Assembly (NCBI GenBank): GCA_017503865.1
Contig: JAFVSI010000017.1
Coordinates: forward strand, 1-32,101
DNA from: Clostridia bacterium
GTDB taxonomy: Bacteria > Bacillota > Clostridia > Oscillospirales > CAG-272
DNA: 32,101 bases
Direction of reading: 5' to 3'
The notes beneath the pieces were generated by a model, which was not told the DNA's origin, ran no database searches, and saw nothing but the letters and a program-made list of their open reading frames with translations. This document shows, one piece after another, positions 6,535 through 15,814 of this stretch (the stretch's first letter is position 1; every line of letters starts with the position of its first letter). The position numbers and the translations under genes are program-made.

Positions 6535-9321
6535 TCATTTTTCCTTACTTATCTGCTTTGCGGGACGCTCAATTCTCACAGCACCCGCGAAAAAATACAC
6601 AGTAGCACTGAGAAGGGGCGGCACAAATGACAGCCACAAGTAAAGCATACTCGAAAATCCTTCTATATCAAAAAGCTTTTCAAGGCTCGGAACCGTAAAG
6701 CAAAGAATGCAAAAAACGAGCATAAACGAAAGATATACGATGCCAAGCACACGGGGCTTTTTCTTTAGAGTTTTCTTGAGACGCGGCAAATTCACTATTC
6801 TCAAATCGAATTTGAGGCAAAGGAAAACGGCGACGTGGAAAAAAACAAACGTAACGAGTGAATACTCGGTCTTATCTATGTATTTTGGAACGTTCGGGAA
6901 AAGCGAGACTATCTCGGGAAGAAGTGACGCAAAAAGTGCTCCGCCCGCAAAGCAGATTATGCGTGTCAAATTTTGGTTCAGCGGGAAAAGCATTTCGAGC
7001 GTTGCCTCGAGGTAAGACCTCTTATGAATATTCACTTCCCTGTCGCTTATATAGTAGAGCAGAACGAAGAGGTCTGCGATCATTCCGCCAAGGACTATAT
7101 GCCTTACGTCAAGTGCCGTACCACCGAAAAGCATAGGAACCATAACGAGCACGAGTCTTGTAAGCTGGATACATACGAGATACCTGAAAAATCCCGCAAC
7201 TCTCACCGCTACCGATGTCGCGTTTGAGAATGCCGAGCTTAACGAGGCGAAGCCGCCCCTTCTCTCGAGCTTTTGCTTTTTGTCAGGACGGGGGATAAGC
7301 ACGTCAGCCTTGCGACGCTCGCTCTCAGCTACCTCTGCCCTTGCGGGATCGTCAAAGGTATGGAGCGTGTCTATCTCCTCTTCAAATCTTCCTTTTAATT
7401 TATAATCGCAAGAGGAAAAGCTTACGTAAACGTCTGCCATTCGGTATATCTTTTCAAACCGTTCGTCAAAGCCGCAGACTGCAACTCTCTCTCTGTTTGC
7501 GTGAGCCACACCGATAAGGTCGCATATCTCCTTGTCGGAGAAAGACTCATACGTGCCAAAGCTTCCTAATTTATATGAAAGAGGCAGCCCGTTTTTCATA
7601 AGGGCATCTCTTGTCATCGCCTCACCGCAAAGCTCATTTGGATAAACGCCGCAAGACGTCACTTTACCGTAAGCAAGGGTATTCTTAAAGAAAATGGGTT
7701 TTACACCGAGAGCTTTAATTTTTTCTATTGCTACGCAGGCGTCTTTGTCGTACGCCTCTCCGAAAACGAGCATACCGACGAAGGTGCGTTCACCGTATTC
7801 GCTGCCCACGAGCCTCGAAACTGTAAAGACCAGAACACTTCTGCCGCCGTTTGCCTTTGTGCGAAAAGCATTCATAAGTCTGCCCCTTGCGTCCTCGTCA
7901 AGAGGAGCTCTTCCGCCGTCAAAAAGGCAGTCGCTGCAATCGTTAATAATGCTGTCGCTATAGGCGACCGAAAGCATATATTTTTCACCGAATTCACTGT
8001 AAAAAAGCTTATCGTCGATATCTGTGCCGTTTCTCGTAGCCGCTGAAAAGCCCGTGATATTACACCTTATTCCAAGTGCTCCCTTGTCGGCAGAGGATCT
8101 TTCTATAAATTCCTTTATCGCACCGTCAAAGTGCTGTGAGCTTTCGGGCCCAGCCGAAAGAGACGTCCTTTGAGCACTGTCGTAAAGAGCCACAAGCTCG
8201 GCAAGACGCTTTTCCGCCTTGCCTATTCTCTCCCCTTCCTCAAAGGAGCATTCACCGTCAGCGGTAACGCTTCTTTCAAAATGAAGGATACCGTCGGTAA
8301 AAACAGCATTGTCAAGAACGAAAAGATATTTTACGTCGGCAAGCTTGTCCATTGTATCGCAAGAACGCACAACAGAGGGCTCGTATGCCGAAAGGCACCG
8401 CTTCATCGACACGGTATAAAACGCCTTACACACCGTCACCGCCGTCTGCGTCATCGACGTAGCGGCAATTGCAAGTGCCGTCATAAACGATACAAAAAGA
8501 GAAAGTGTGGTATTCCCCAAAATAACGCTCAGCACGCTGAAAGGAAGGATAACGAGCATAAGAATTATGCCGAGCCTTCTGCAGTAGTTTTTAAAGAGAG
8601 TGAGAAGTCGCGGTATCCGTCCGTGTGCTTTCGACTCAGACGGTAAAGCACCGAGCTTCGCACCGACATATGTATAATCGCCCGTCGCGGTAACTATCGC
8701 TCTCGCTGTGCCCGAAACGACGACAGACGCGGCGTGTACCGTATTTGAAAATCTCGTGGGATCGTACTCGTTTTGGGGAACTCTGCTCTCAGCCGCCTTG
8801 TCAAGCAAAATATATTTGCCCTTCTCAACAAGCATTTTTACCTTTAGCATACTCGAGCTTACAAGACGTGCGTCAGCGGGAACAATGTCGCCCTTTTGCA
8901 ATAAAATTACGTCTCCCGCAACTACATTCTCGGCTAAAACCGAATAAACTCTTCCCTCGCGTATGACCTTGCACCTCGGCAAAAAGACTCGCTCAAGTGA
9001 GTCACAGAAAAACTCTGAGCGGTAATACAAAAGGAAGGAGACGACAAGATTAAGAACAAGAACAACCGCAGTTACCGTTCCCACCTCTCTATAATCAAAA
9101 AAGAGTGCGAGGAAGGACATCGCGAGAAGCATTACGTAAGCAAAGTCGGAGACTATCTCGCCAAGATAGGAGATAGGCGTCCTTGCGGGCACGAAAAAGA
9201 CCTTGCCGTTCTTCTGAGAAAAACGCCAACGAGCCGCCTTGCGGGAAAGTCCCGAGGCGGCGTTGGTCTTAAGTTTATTTTCTATCTCATTCAAAGAGAG
9301 CAAAAACCATTTTTCGTTCAT
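6535..9321 (-). CDS. P-type ATPase homologue lacking nearly all catalytic motifs
   Basis: A 928-residue multi-pass membrane protein with the full domain order of a P2-type cation ATPase. It has an N-terminal cation-ATPase domain (about 1-45), two membrane helices (about 58-100), an actuator domain keeping GDVILLQKGDIVPAD (136-150), helices at about 250-305, phosphorylation and nucleotide domains, and about six C-terminal helices (705-915). The active motifs are gone. TGES reads EKGK near 166-169, the TM4 PEGLP site reads ATSMTQ near 287-292, and DKTGTLT reads DNAVFTD at 337-343 (only the Asp remains). The ITGD site reads FFKNT near 544-548, and GDGVND is replaced by CGFDERF near 616-622. The frame is uninterrupted. 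Ion pumping is therefore unlikely; a scaffold or regulatory role is an inference. It is last in the ruvC-clpE unit, 37 bases after the clpE-like gene, with a weak ribosome binding site (GGTAAC). Confidence 0.8.
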   Translation of the reverse strand: MNEKWFLLSLNEIENKLKTNAASGLSRKAARWRFSQKNGKVFFVPARTPISYLGEIVSDFAYVMLLAMSFLALFFDYREVGTVTAVVLVLNLVVSFLLYYRSEFFCDSLERVFLPRCKVIREGRVYSVLAENVVAGDVILLQKGDIVPADARLVSSSMLKVKMLVEKGKYILLDKAAESRVPQNEYDPTRFSNTVHAASVVVSGTARAIVTATGDYTYVGAKLGALPSESKAHGRIPRLLTLFKNYCRRLGIILMLVILPFSVLSVILGNTTLSLFVSFMTALAIAATSMTQTAVTVCKAFYTVSMKRCLSAYEPSVVRSCDTMDKLADVKYLFVLDNAVFTDGILHFERSVTADGECSFEEGERIGKAEKRLAELVALYDSAQRTSLSAGPESSQHFDGAIKEFIERSSADKGALGIRCNITGFSAATRNGTDIDDKLFYSEFGEKYMLSVAYSDSIINDCSDCLFDGGRAPLDEDARGRLMNAFRTKANGGRSVLVFTVSRLVGSEYGERTFVGMLVFGEAYDKDACVAIEKIKALGVKPIFFKNTLAYGKVTSCGVYPNELCGEAMTRDALMKNGLPLSYKLGSFGTYESFSDKEICDLIGVAHANRERVAVCGFDERFEKIYRMADVYVSFSSCDYKLKGRFEEEIDTLHTFDDPARAEVAESERRKADVLIPRPDKKQKLERRGGFASLSSAFSNATSVAVRVAGFFRYLVCIQLTRLVLVMVPMLFGGTALDVRHIVLGGMIADLFVLLYYISDREVNIHKRSYLEATLEMLFPLNQNLTRIICFAGGALFASLLPEIVSLFPNVPKYIDKTEYSLVTFVFFHVAVFLCLKFDLRIVNLPRLKKTLKKKPRVLGIVYLSFMLVFCILCFTVPSLEKLFDIEGFSSMLYLWLSFVPPLLSATVYFFAGAVRIERPAKQISKEK

Positions 9322-9358
9322 AAGTTACCAAACTTTTTTGCCAAATGCGGCATTTATT

Positions 9359-11683
9359 TTAGAGGCACTCGATAACGAGCTTGTCGTTCTCCTCGGAGTA
9401 GCCTATCATAACGGTTGCTATCTTGCCCGAATAATTTGAGATCATCTTCTCGGCAAGAACATCCTCGATCTCGCGACGGATAAATCTACGCATATTTCTC
9501 GCACCGAACTTGTAGGAATACGAATTCTTTGCCACGTATCTTGCCGCAGCATCGGTGTAATCGAGTGTTATCTCCTTCTCCGAAAGAACGCTGCGAAGCT
9601 CGCCGAGCATTATCTTTGCTATCTCGACAAAATCGTCCTCGCTAAGAGAGCGGAAGGTGATTATCTCGTCAACTCTGTTTATAAATTCGGGACGAAGGAA
9701 GCTTGAAAGTGCCTTCATCGTCTTATTCTCGGTCAGACTTTGCTCGTCGGAGAAAAATCCAACGGTAGATGCCGAATTATCCGAGCCCGCATTCGTCGTC
9801 ATAACGATAATAGTGTTTTCAAAGTTGACCGTCTTTCCCGAAGCATCGGTAATTCTTCCGTCGTCAAGTATCTGGAGAAGAATATTAAGAACGTCGGGGT
9901 GTGCCTTCTCTATCTCGTCGAAAAGGACTACCGAATAAGGACGTCTTCTTATCTTCTCGGTAAGCTGTCCCGCCTCGTTGTAGCCAACGTATCCTGGGGG
10001 AGCTCCTATGATTCTCGATACCGAATGCTTTTCCATAAACTCAGACATATCGAGTCTTATAAGCGTTTCGGGAAGCTTAAAAAGGTCAGCCGCAAGAGTT
10101 TTTACAAGCTCGGTCTTACCCACGCCCGTAGGTCCTGCAAATATGAAGGAAACGGGCTTACGCTTATAGGAAATTCCCGCACGGCTCCTCTTTATAGCCT
10201 TTGCGACAGCCTTAACTGCCTCGTCCTGCCCTATGATACGCTCACGAAGACGGCTCTCAAGGCTGTCGATTCGCTGAAATTCGTTCTCGGTTATGCTCGA
10301 CGCGGGAACACCCGTCCATATTTCAATAACCGAAGCTATATCCTCAGTAGACAGCTCAATGCTCTCGCACGAAGGCTCTATCTCGCGAAGTCTCTCGGAG
10401 AGCTGTATCTCCTTTGCCTTGATGTTGGCTATCTCCTCGTAATTTCTCTGTACTATTTTTTCGTCCGACGAAGTATCCGACTCTATCTTCTCTCTGCTGT
10501 CCTTAAGACTGAGAAGCTCCTCGCGTATCTTTTGTGCCTCATTGAGCACCGAGCTTGAAAGTGAAAGATAGGACGCCGCCTCGTCAAGAAGGTCTATCGC
10601 CTTGTCGGGCAGGTATCTGTCGGTTATATATCTCTCGGAAAGAACTACCGTTTTTCTGACAACGTCCTCGGGTATTCTTATCGAGTGGAATTCCTCGTAA
10701 TAGTGCTTGATTCCGCCAAGCATCTCGACAGTCTCGTCGATAGAAGGCTCTTCGACCGTTACGGGCTGGAAGCGTCTCTCAAGAGCGGTGTCCTTTTCGA
10801 TATACTTTCTGTACTCGTTAAGCGTTGTAGCACCGATAACTCTTACCTCGCCACGTGAGAGGGCGGGCTTGAGAATATTAGCCGCACTCACGCTTCCCTC
10901 GGAGTCACCCGTGCCGACAATGTTGTGTACCTCGTCAATAACGAGAATAACGTTGCCCGCTTCCTTTACCTCGTTAAGAAGTCCAAGTATTCTCGACTCG
11001 AACTGACCTCTGAACTGTGTTCCTGCAACGAGTGCGGTGAGGTCGACGAGATATATCTGTATTCCCTGAAGCTTGTAGGGCACCTTTCCGTCGGCTATCC
11101 TCTGTGCAAGAGCCTCGGCAATTGCCGTCTTACCGACACCGGGCTCACCGATAAGACAGGGGTTGTTCTTCTGACGGCGGCAAAGAATTTGTATAACTCT
11201 GTCAAGCTCACGCTCGCGGCCTATAATTCTGTCAAGCTGACCGTCAGAGGCCTTCTTTGTAAGATTGCGGCAGTAAGTATCAAGAAATTTATTTTTCTTT
11301 GATTTTGCGTTTTCTTTTCTTTTATTCCTCTCGGACGAGCCTCTCGCACCCTCATCAGGTGCTGGCATAGGCGTTCCCGCCTCGCCGAATATCTGAGGAA
11401 AGTCTATCGCGGGAGCTCCGCCGTCCTCGCCCTCGTCTGCGTCGTTGGCAAGAGGCAGATTGCTTGCCCCCTCGAGCATTTCGTTGACTTCCTGCTCCAT
11501 ATTCTCGAGCTGCTCGGGCGTAATGCCGAATTTGTCCATTACGTTGTCGAGCATATTGTCAACAGGGACGCCCATCTGCTTTGCACAGCTTATGCAAAGT
11601 CCCTCGCTCAGTTTATTGCCGTTTTCAATTCTCGTCACAAAAACGACGGCAACTCGCTTGTGACATTTTGAACACATTACCAT
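9359..11683 (-). CDS. ClpE-like AAA+ unfoldase with N-terminal zinc finger
   Basis: ATP-dependent unfoldase that would feed proteins to ClpP. The 774-residue protein lacks the usual Clp N domain. Instead it starts with a four-cysteine zinc finger (C4, C7, C30, C33) like ClpE and McsA, then an acidic linker to about 130. AAA module 1 has Walker A GEPGVGKT (179-186) and Walker B ILVIDEVH; a short helical middle insertion covers about 380-440. AAA module 2 has AGPTGVGKT (516-524) and [17 protein letters not shown] tripeptide at 641-643 sits where the ClpP-binding loop occurs, so coupling to ClpP is likely. The ATG at 11683 follows AAGG; a second ATG two codons on is possible. It lies 21 bases after pgsA. 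ClpE proteins are usually stress-induced under CtsR, but I see no CtsR-type repeat here. Confidence 0.85.
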   Translation of the reverse strand: MVMCSKCHKRVAVVFVTRIENGNKLSEGLCISCAKQMGVPVDNMLDNVMDKFGITPEQLENMEQEVNEMLEGASNLPLANDADEGEDGGAPAIDFPQIFGEAGTPMPAPDEGARGSSERNKRKENAKSKKNKFLDTYCRNLTKKASDGQLDRIIGRERELDRVIQILCRRQKNNPCLIGEPGVGKTAIAEALAQRIADGKVPYKLQGIQIYLVDLTALVAGTQFRGQFESRILGLLNEVKEAGNVILVIDEVHNIVGTGDSEGSVSAANILKPALSRGEVRVIGATTLNEYRKYIEKDTALERRFQPVTVEEPSIDETVEMLGGIKHYYEEFHSIRIPEDVVRKTVVLSERYITDRYLPDKAIDLLDEAASYLSLSSSVLNEAQKIREELLSLKDSREKIESDTSSDEKIVQRNYEEIANIKAKEIQLSERLREIEPSCESIELSTEDIASVIEIWTGVPASSITENEFQRIDSLESRLRERIIGQDEAVKAVAKAIKRSRAGISYKRKPVSFIFAGPTGVGKTELVKTLAADLFKLPETLIRLDMSEFMEKHSVSRIIGAPPGYVGYNEAGQLTEKIRRRPYSVVLFDEIEKAHPDVLNILLQILDDGRITDASGKTVNFENTIIVMTTNAGSDNSASTVGFFSDEQSLTENKTMKALSSFLRPEFINRVDEIITFRSLSEDDFVEIAKIMLGELRSVLSEKEITLDYTDAAARYVAKNSYSYKFGARNMRRFIRREIEDVLAEKMISNYSGKIATVMIGYSEENDKLVIECL

Positions 11684-11704
11684 AATCTAAAAACCTTAAC
11701 TTTA

Positions 11705-12301
11705 TTATAAAGATTCGTTTACCTTTTCTGTTTCGTTGACCTTTTTCTTCGGACGTTTAAGCGAAGAATAGTAGTGCTTTACGTATGCCGCAAAAGCACC
11801 GAGTGCAAACACCGCTGCGGGAATGCAGAGTGCCGCATATGCAAAAGCGTTGCCCGCAAGATAATTCTTAAAGATAATTGAAAGTGCAACGGTCAAATAA
11901 AACAGACACGCCGCCGCCTTTCCGTACCATTTGCTGACGACCACTACGTTGCGTCTCTTGATAACGATAAGCCCCATAACGAGCGTCACTATCTCCTTAA
12001 AGAAGAACACAAGAGCAAACCAATTCGGCAAGATAGCCTTCATACTGAGGATAAATACGACCGTGCATTGCATCAGCTTATCCGCAAAGGGATCGAGTAT
12101 TTTTCCAAGCTCTGTTATCCAACCGTTTTTCCTTGCCAGAAAACCGTCAAGCACGTCGGTAGCTCCCGCCAAAAGAAATATGAAGAGAGCCCAGTAAAGA
12201 GTTGAGTCATTATCTTGTAAAGAGAGATATATAAAAACAAATACAAGCACTATGCGAACGATGCACAGCATATTAGGAATCCATTTTAATTTTTCTTTCA
12301 T
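11705..12301 (-). CDS. pgsA: CDP-diacylglycerol--glycerol-3-phosphate 3-phosphatidyltransferase
   Basis: Integral membrane enzyme of phosphatidylglycerol synthesis: it transfers the phosphatidyl group from CDP-diacylglycerol to glycerol-3-phosphate. The 198-residue protein has several membrane helices and a complete CDP-alcohol phosphatidyltransferase signature: D49, D52-G53, A56-R57, G66, D70 and D74 (DVLDGFLAR, then GKILDPFAD). The C-terminus is basic and cytosolic. Size and motif fit bacterial PgsA. A cardiolipin synthase of the same superfamily is a less likely alternative. It lies 30 bases after cvpA in the long minus-strand unit. Confidence 0.9.
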   Translation of the reverse strand: MKEKLKWIPNMLCIVRIVLVFVFIYLSLQDNDSTLYWALFIFLLAGATDVLDGFLARKNGWITELGKILDPFADKLMQCTVVFILSMKAILPNWFALVFFFKEIVTLVMGLIVIKRRNVVVVSKWYGKAAACLFYLTVALSIIFKNYLAGNAFAYAALCIPAAVFALGAFAAYVKHYYSSLKRPKKKVNETEKVNESL

Positions 12302-12331
12302 CTCAAACTTCCCAAAATTTTATTTTTTTAA

Positions 12332-12832
12332 TTAGAACAAGGAAATTCCCTTATCCCCTATAAATCCTACGAAATACTTAAGTATCGAAGAATCCTCTAT
12401 CATATTGCCGATATTCGTAATTATCTCGGCATTCTCATTGACTACACCTACGACCGTAACGAAAAGCTCGAGCAAAAGTGTAAACAAAAAGATAACCGCA
12501 AGACCGCCAACAGCACCGACAACGGCACCGAGCAGATGGTCGAGTGCCCCAACGTTTAAAACCTTCGTGATGAGTTTTGCCAACCCACCGAGAATTATTC
12601 GAAGCAAGAGGTAAAGCAAAACGAAAGTGAGTGCCGTTCCTACTATAGGTGCGAATTTACCGAGCACGTCACCGAGCAGCGTCTCACCGAGCATTCCGCC
12701 AAAGAGCCTTGAAAGAATGATTGCCGCAAAGAGCGATCCCCACTTTGAAAGTATGCCGAGAAGCCCCTTTATCGCACATATTATAACGAATATCGCAAAT
12801 ATTGCCAAAGATAAAATATCAAATCCGTTCAT
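12332..12832 (-). CDS. CvpA family membrane protein
   Basis: A 166-residue protein with four hydrophobic segments beginning at the N-terminus (ILSLAIFAIFVIICAIKG, then LFAAIILSRLFGG, LTFVLLYLLLRIILGG, VIFLFTLLLELFV). Gly-rich turns and the order of segments match the CvpA/colicin V production family. Members are linked in other bacteria to membrane or envelope homeostasis, but the molecular activity is not established. The ATG at 12832 is preferred over the upstream TTG at 12847 because GGGGGA sits at the right distance before it. It starts 11 bases after the DUF5711-like gene, so the two are probably translationally linked. Confidence 0.8.
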   Translation of the reverse strand: MNGFDILSLAIFAIFVIICAIKGLLGILSKWGSLFAAIILSRLFGGMLGETLLGDVLGKFAPIVGTALTFVLLYLLLRIILGGLAKLITKVLNVGALDHLLGAVVGAVGGLAVIFLFTLLLELFVTVVGVVNENAEIITNIGNMIEDSSILKYFVGFIGDKGISLF

Positions 12833-12843
12833 AAAATCCCCCG

Positions 12844-14157
12844 TCAATCCTTAAATTTAAGATATACAGCCTTTGCCTCGGCACAAACGAGTGCCGTTTT
12901 GCCGTCATATATAAGCATCTTACCGTCCTGAGACTCGAGCTGTTCGTATTTGGAGTCGGAAAGGTCAACTCTCATCACTCCTTCTGAATTTTTTATAAAT
13001 GCGTATCCCGAAGAAAGTGAGAGCTGCTCAATGTAAGACAGAACAGTATCATTATATATCAGTTTTCCTTTTTTGTCAAACACCAGAAGGGTATTTCTAT
13101 CGCCCGAAATTCCGTCATTTACGCTCACTGCGGCGTATTCACCGTCGCACCAAACGGCACTGACGACGCCCCCCGAGTATCCGTCGCTTTCGCTCTTCTC
13201 GACAAGGCCTTTGTCAAAAATTCTCACCGCACCGTCGGTAACAGCGGCAAAGCCACCGCCGCGAAGGAAGGAGCAAGCGAGCGGGAATTCTCCCGTGTAG
13301 GAATATTCATAAAGCTTTTCGTGCTTTTTTATATCGTAAAACACGACCTTTGTCGAGATAATTCCGTTATCGGTGTCGCAATATACCGCACCGAGCCTTT
13401 CCGCGTCGTCGCTAAGCGAGATATCAACGGCAAACGAGCCCTTTTTGAAGTTCACAAGCTTTTCGAAATTCTTATTGTAAACGATTATCTCCGACTCGTA
13501 TTTTTCCGAGCGGGTCAGCACCGCAAAGCTTCCCTCGTCCGAAAAAGAGGCGGCTGTAACGGGATAGTCAAGCTTCTCGCTATACACCTTTGCAAATGAA
13601 TTATAAAGTGCCATATTGCCGTCTCCCATATCGTAGACGAGTAGATATTTGTCTGAGGACACGGCAAAGGGCTTTGAATAAGTATCGTTATTGTTGAGCG
13701 TTCGTCTTCCCGTTGCGGTAAACGCCGAAACGTTTGAGCGGCTCACAACTGCAAGCCCACCTCTGTAAAGACAAAAGCTCTGGTCGCTCGAGGCATCATA
13801 CGAAAGAGTCTCGTAATTCACGCTCTCGGTATCCACTGCAGTCGAAAAATCTTTGATAAGGAAAAAGAAATTATCGTAAGTAATATGCTTGAAATTTACC
13901 GTGACCGAAACTATCGAGAACACGGCAAGGAGTGCGAGAAACACACGCTGAAGCACCTTGTACCACGCACAAACGCTTGCGTAATAAACGTCACCCGCCG
14001 CGTCAAAATTTTCCTCCCTCAGCACCTTTTGCTTTTCGGGCTCGGTAGTGAAATATTTTGATATAACGCCCGATAGCTTATCAAAGCGAGAGTCGGTATT
14101 TTCGGCATTACCGTCAGTACTCTTTTTCTTAAAAAACGAAAAGAAATCTTTTTTCAA
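12844..14157 (-). CDS. DUF5711-like membrane-anchored beta-propeller protein
   Basis: A 437-residue protein of unknown function. It has a charged cytoplasmic N-terminus (about 65 residues), a single transmembrane helix (about 68-88, QRVFLALLAVFSIVSVTV) and a large extracytoplasmic domain. That domain is built from repeated four-stranded blades, each with a short motif such as KYLLVYDMG, EIIVYNKNF, KVVFYDIKK, AVRIFDKG and TLLVFDKKGK. This pattern suggests a beta-propeller like WD40/PQQ-type folds and resembles the DUF5711 family common in Clostridia. No catalytic motif is visible. It lies between truA (24 bases) and cvpA. An envelope scaffold or sensor role is a guess. Confidence 0.7.
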   Translation of the reverse strand: MKKDFFSFFKKKSTDGNAENTDSRFDKLSGVISKYFTTEPEKQKVLREENFDAAGDVYYASVCAWYKVLQRVFLALLAVFSIVSVTVNFKHITYDNFFFLIKDFSTAVDTESVNYETLSYDASSDQSFCLYRGGLAVVSRSNVSAFTATGRRTLNNNDTYSKPFAVSSDKYLLVYDMGDGNMALYNSFAKVYSEKLDYPVTAASFSDEGSFAVLTRSEKYESEIIVYNKNFEKLVNFKKGSFAVDISLSDDAERLGAVYCDTDNGIISTKVVFYDIKKHEKLYEYSYTGEFPLACSFLRGGGFAAVTDGAVRIFDKGLVEKSESDGYSGGVVSAVWCDGEYAAVSVNDGISGDRNTLLVFDKKGKLIYNDTVLSYIEQLSLSSGYAFIKNSEGVMRVDLSDSKYEQLESQDGKMLIYDGKTALVCAEAKAVYLKFKD

Positions 14158-14181
14158 ATTCCGACCTCACTTTCTTAAAAA

Positions 14182-14940
14182 TCAATATTCCACTCGGTTG
14201 AGATAAAGTCCGTCGGGTGGGGCGGTCATACCCGCACGCGACCTGTCGCACGAGGCAATTACCGCCTCTATTTCGTCGGGACTTATCTTTCCCTCGGCAA
14301 CCGCTATAAGCGTTCCCGTCATAATTCTCACCATATTGTATAGGAAACCGTCGGCGGCAACGTAAAACTCCACCGTGTTCCCGTTTCGCACGACCTTTGC
14401 CTCTGTCACCTCTCGAACCGTGCATGACACACTCGAGCCACTTGCCATAAATGCCGAAAAATCGTGCTTTCCAACAAAATATGCCGCCGCCTCGTTCATC
14501 TTTTTGAGTGCCTCACCGTCAATCTCTCGACAGTAATTCCATACCCTGCCAAAGAGGAAGGGATCCTGAATACTCTCGGTATATATCTTGTAAACGTATT
14601 CCTTAAATTTCACGTCATAGCGAGGGTGGAATGCGTCGGAGACGTATTTTGCACTTTTTATGCAAATATCCCCGGGCAGATAGCTGTTAAAAGCCTTTGG
14701 AAGTGAAGGCTCGGGTATAGTCGATTCAATTCCGCTCTCACCCTTTTTTGAGACGGTCGCACAAAATTCGTTTGCGTGAACGCCCTTGTCCGTCCTGCTA
14801 CAGCCGACTATATCGCAATCAAAGCCGAAGAGTGACTTTGCCGCCTCATTCAGCCTTTGCTGAATGCTCGTGCCGTTTTTTTGCACCTGATAGCCGCAAT
14901 AAGCCGTTCCTACGTAGCTCAAAAACAAAAGAATCTTCAT
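14182..14940 (-). CDS. truA: tRNA pseudouridine synthase A
   Basis: Isomerises uridines 38-40 in the anticodon stem-loop of many tRNAs to pseudouridine. The 252-residue protein has the expected length and the catalytic aspartate D51 in SRTDKGVHA (48-56). The N-terminal YVGTAYCGYQ and SIQQRL segments, FHPRYDVKFKEYVY, GKHDFSAF and FLYNMVRIMTG of the second half are all canonical. It lies 13 bases after ecfT, the usual Firmicutes arrangement of ecfA1-ecfA2-ecfT-truA. Confidence 0.96.
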   Translation of the reverse strand: MKILLFLSYVGTAYCGYQVQKNGTSIQQRLNEAAKSLFGFDCDIVGCSRTDKGVHANEFCATVSKKGESGIESTIPEPSLPKAFNSYLPGDICIKSAKYVSDAFHPRYDVKFKEYVYKIYTESIQDPFLFGRVWNYCREIDGEALKKMNEAAAYFVGKHDFSAFMASGSSVSCTVREVTEAKVVRNGNTVEFYVAADGFLYNMVRIMTGTLIAVAEGKISPDEIEAVIASCDRSRAGMTAPPDGLYLNRVEY

Positions 14941-14953
14941 TTTTCACCCGCAC

Positions 14954-15781
14954 TTAAGAAATTGAATATCCTATATTCAAAGTATTTAGTACCACGATAC
15001 CGACACCGAAAAGAATAACACCGAAAAGTGCCACAAAATCCTTAGCGTGAACGTGACGAACGTTCATTCTCGTTCTTCCCTCTCCGCCGTGATAGCATCT
15101 GCATTCCATAGCCACCGCAAGCTCCTCGGCTCGTCTGAATGCCGAAACGAAGAGAGGAATAAGCACGGGCACAAGTGCCTTTGCTCGCTGTGCAAGGCTA
15201 CCGCTCGAAAAATCCGCCCCCCTTGCCTTTTGAGCCGTCATTATCTTATCTGTCTCGTCAACGAGAAGGGGGATAAAGCGAAGTGCTATCGTCATCATCA
15301 TAGCAAAATCGTGCACGGGAACTCCAAGCTTTTTAAGAGGCCACAAAAGGTCCTCAATAGCGTCCGTCAGCTCAATGGGCGTTGTTGTGTAAGTCAAAAA
15401 AACACTCGTTCCAACTATAAGACAAACGAAACGCACTATCATAAGAAGTGCATTATAAATGCCCTCACGGTAGATTGTAAAAATCCACCAATCAACAACT
15501 ATATTTTCGGGGGCACCCGTACTAAAGAAAATATTTATAAGCGAGGTTATCGCAATAATTATAAGAATAGGTCTCACTCCTCTCGCCACAAGCCCTATTG
15601 GCAAGCGGGAAAGGATAATACTGAGAAGTGCAAGTGATAAAAGCAACGCAAAGCTCAGCACGTTTTTACACAAAAAAGTACATACCACAAAAAGTATCGC
15701 AACAACTACCTTAATTCTCACGTCGAGACGGTGTATAGGCGACTCTGCGGGATAATACTGTCCAAGCGAAATACTGTTCAT
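14954..15781 (-). CDS. ecfT: Energy-coupling factor transporter transmembrane protein EcfT
   Basis: Membrane scaffold of the ECF importer: it couples ATP hydrolysis in EcfA1/EcfA2 to toppling of a vitamin-binding S component. The 275-residue protein opens with the conserved YYPAESPIHRLDVRIK segment and has five or so membrane helices. It carries the first Ala-Arg-Gly coupling motif (QKARG, residues 184-188) and the second coupling region AMECRCY at about 224-230, where the glycine of the usual ARG is a cysteine, a variant seen in many Firmicutes. It lies 33 bases after ecfA2. As a group II module it can serve unlinked S components such as RibU at the right of the window. Confidence 0.95.
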   Translation of the reverse strand: MNSISLGQYYPAESPIHRLDVRIKVVVAILFVVCTFLCKNVLSFALLLSLALLSIILSRLPIGLVARGVRPILIIIAITSLINIFFSTGAPENIVVDWWIFTIYREGIYNALLMIVRFVCLIVGTSVFLTYTTTPIELTDAIEDLLWPLKKLGVPVHDFAMMMTIALRFIPLLVDETDKIMTAQKARGADFSSGSLAQRAKALVPVLIPLFVSAFRRAEELAVAMECRCYHGGEGRTRMNVRHVHAKDFVALFGVILFGVGIVVLNTLNIGYSIS

Positions 15782-15814
15782 TATTAAACCTTAAACCTTT
15801 TCGGTCAAAATCCT

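Noticed and set aside
9740-10558. 272-codon plus-strand open frame
   Set aside because: It is antisense to the well-supported ClpE-like gene, has no ribosome binding site, and its translation is a low-complexity mix with no family resemblance.
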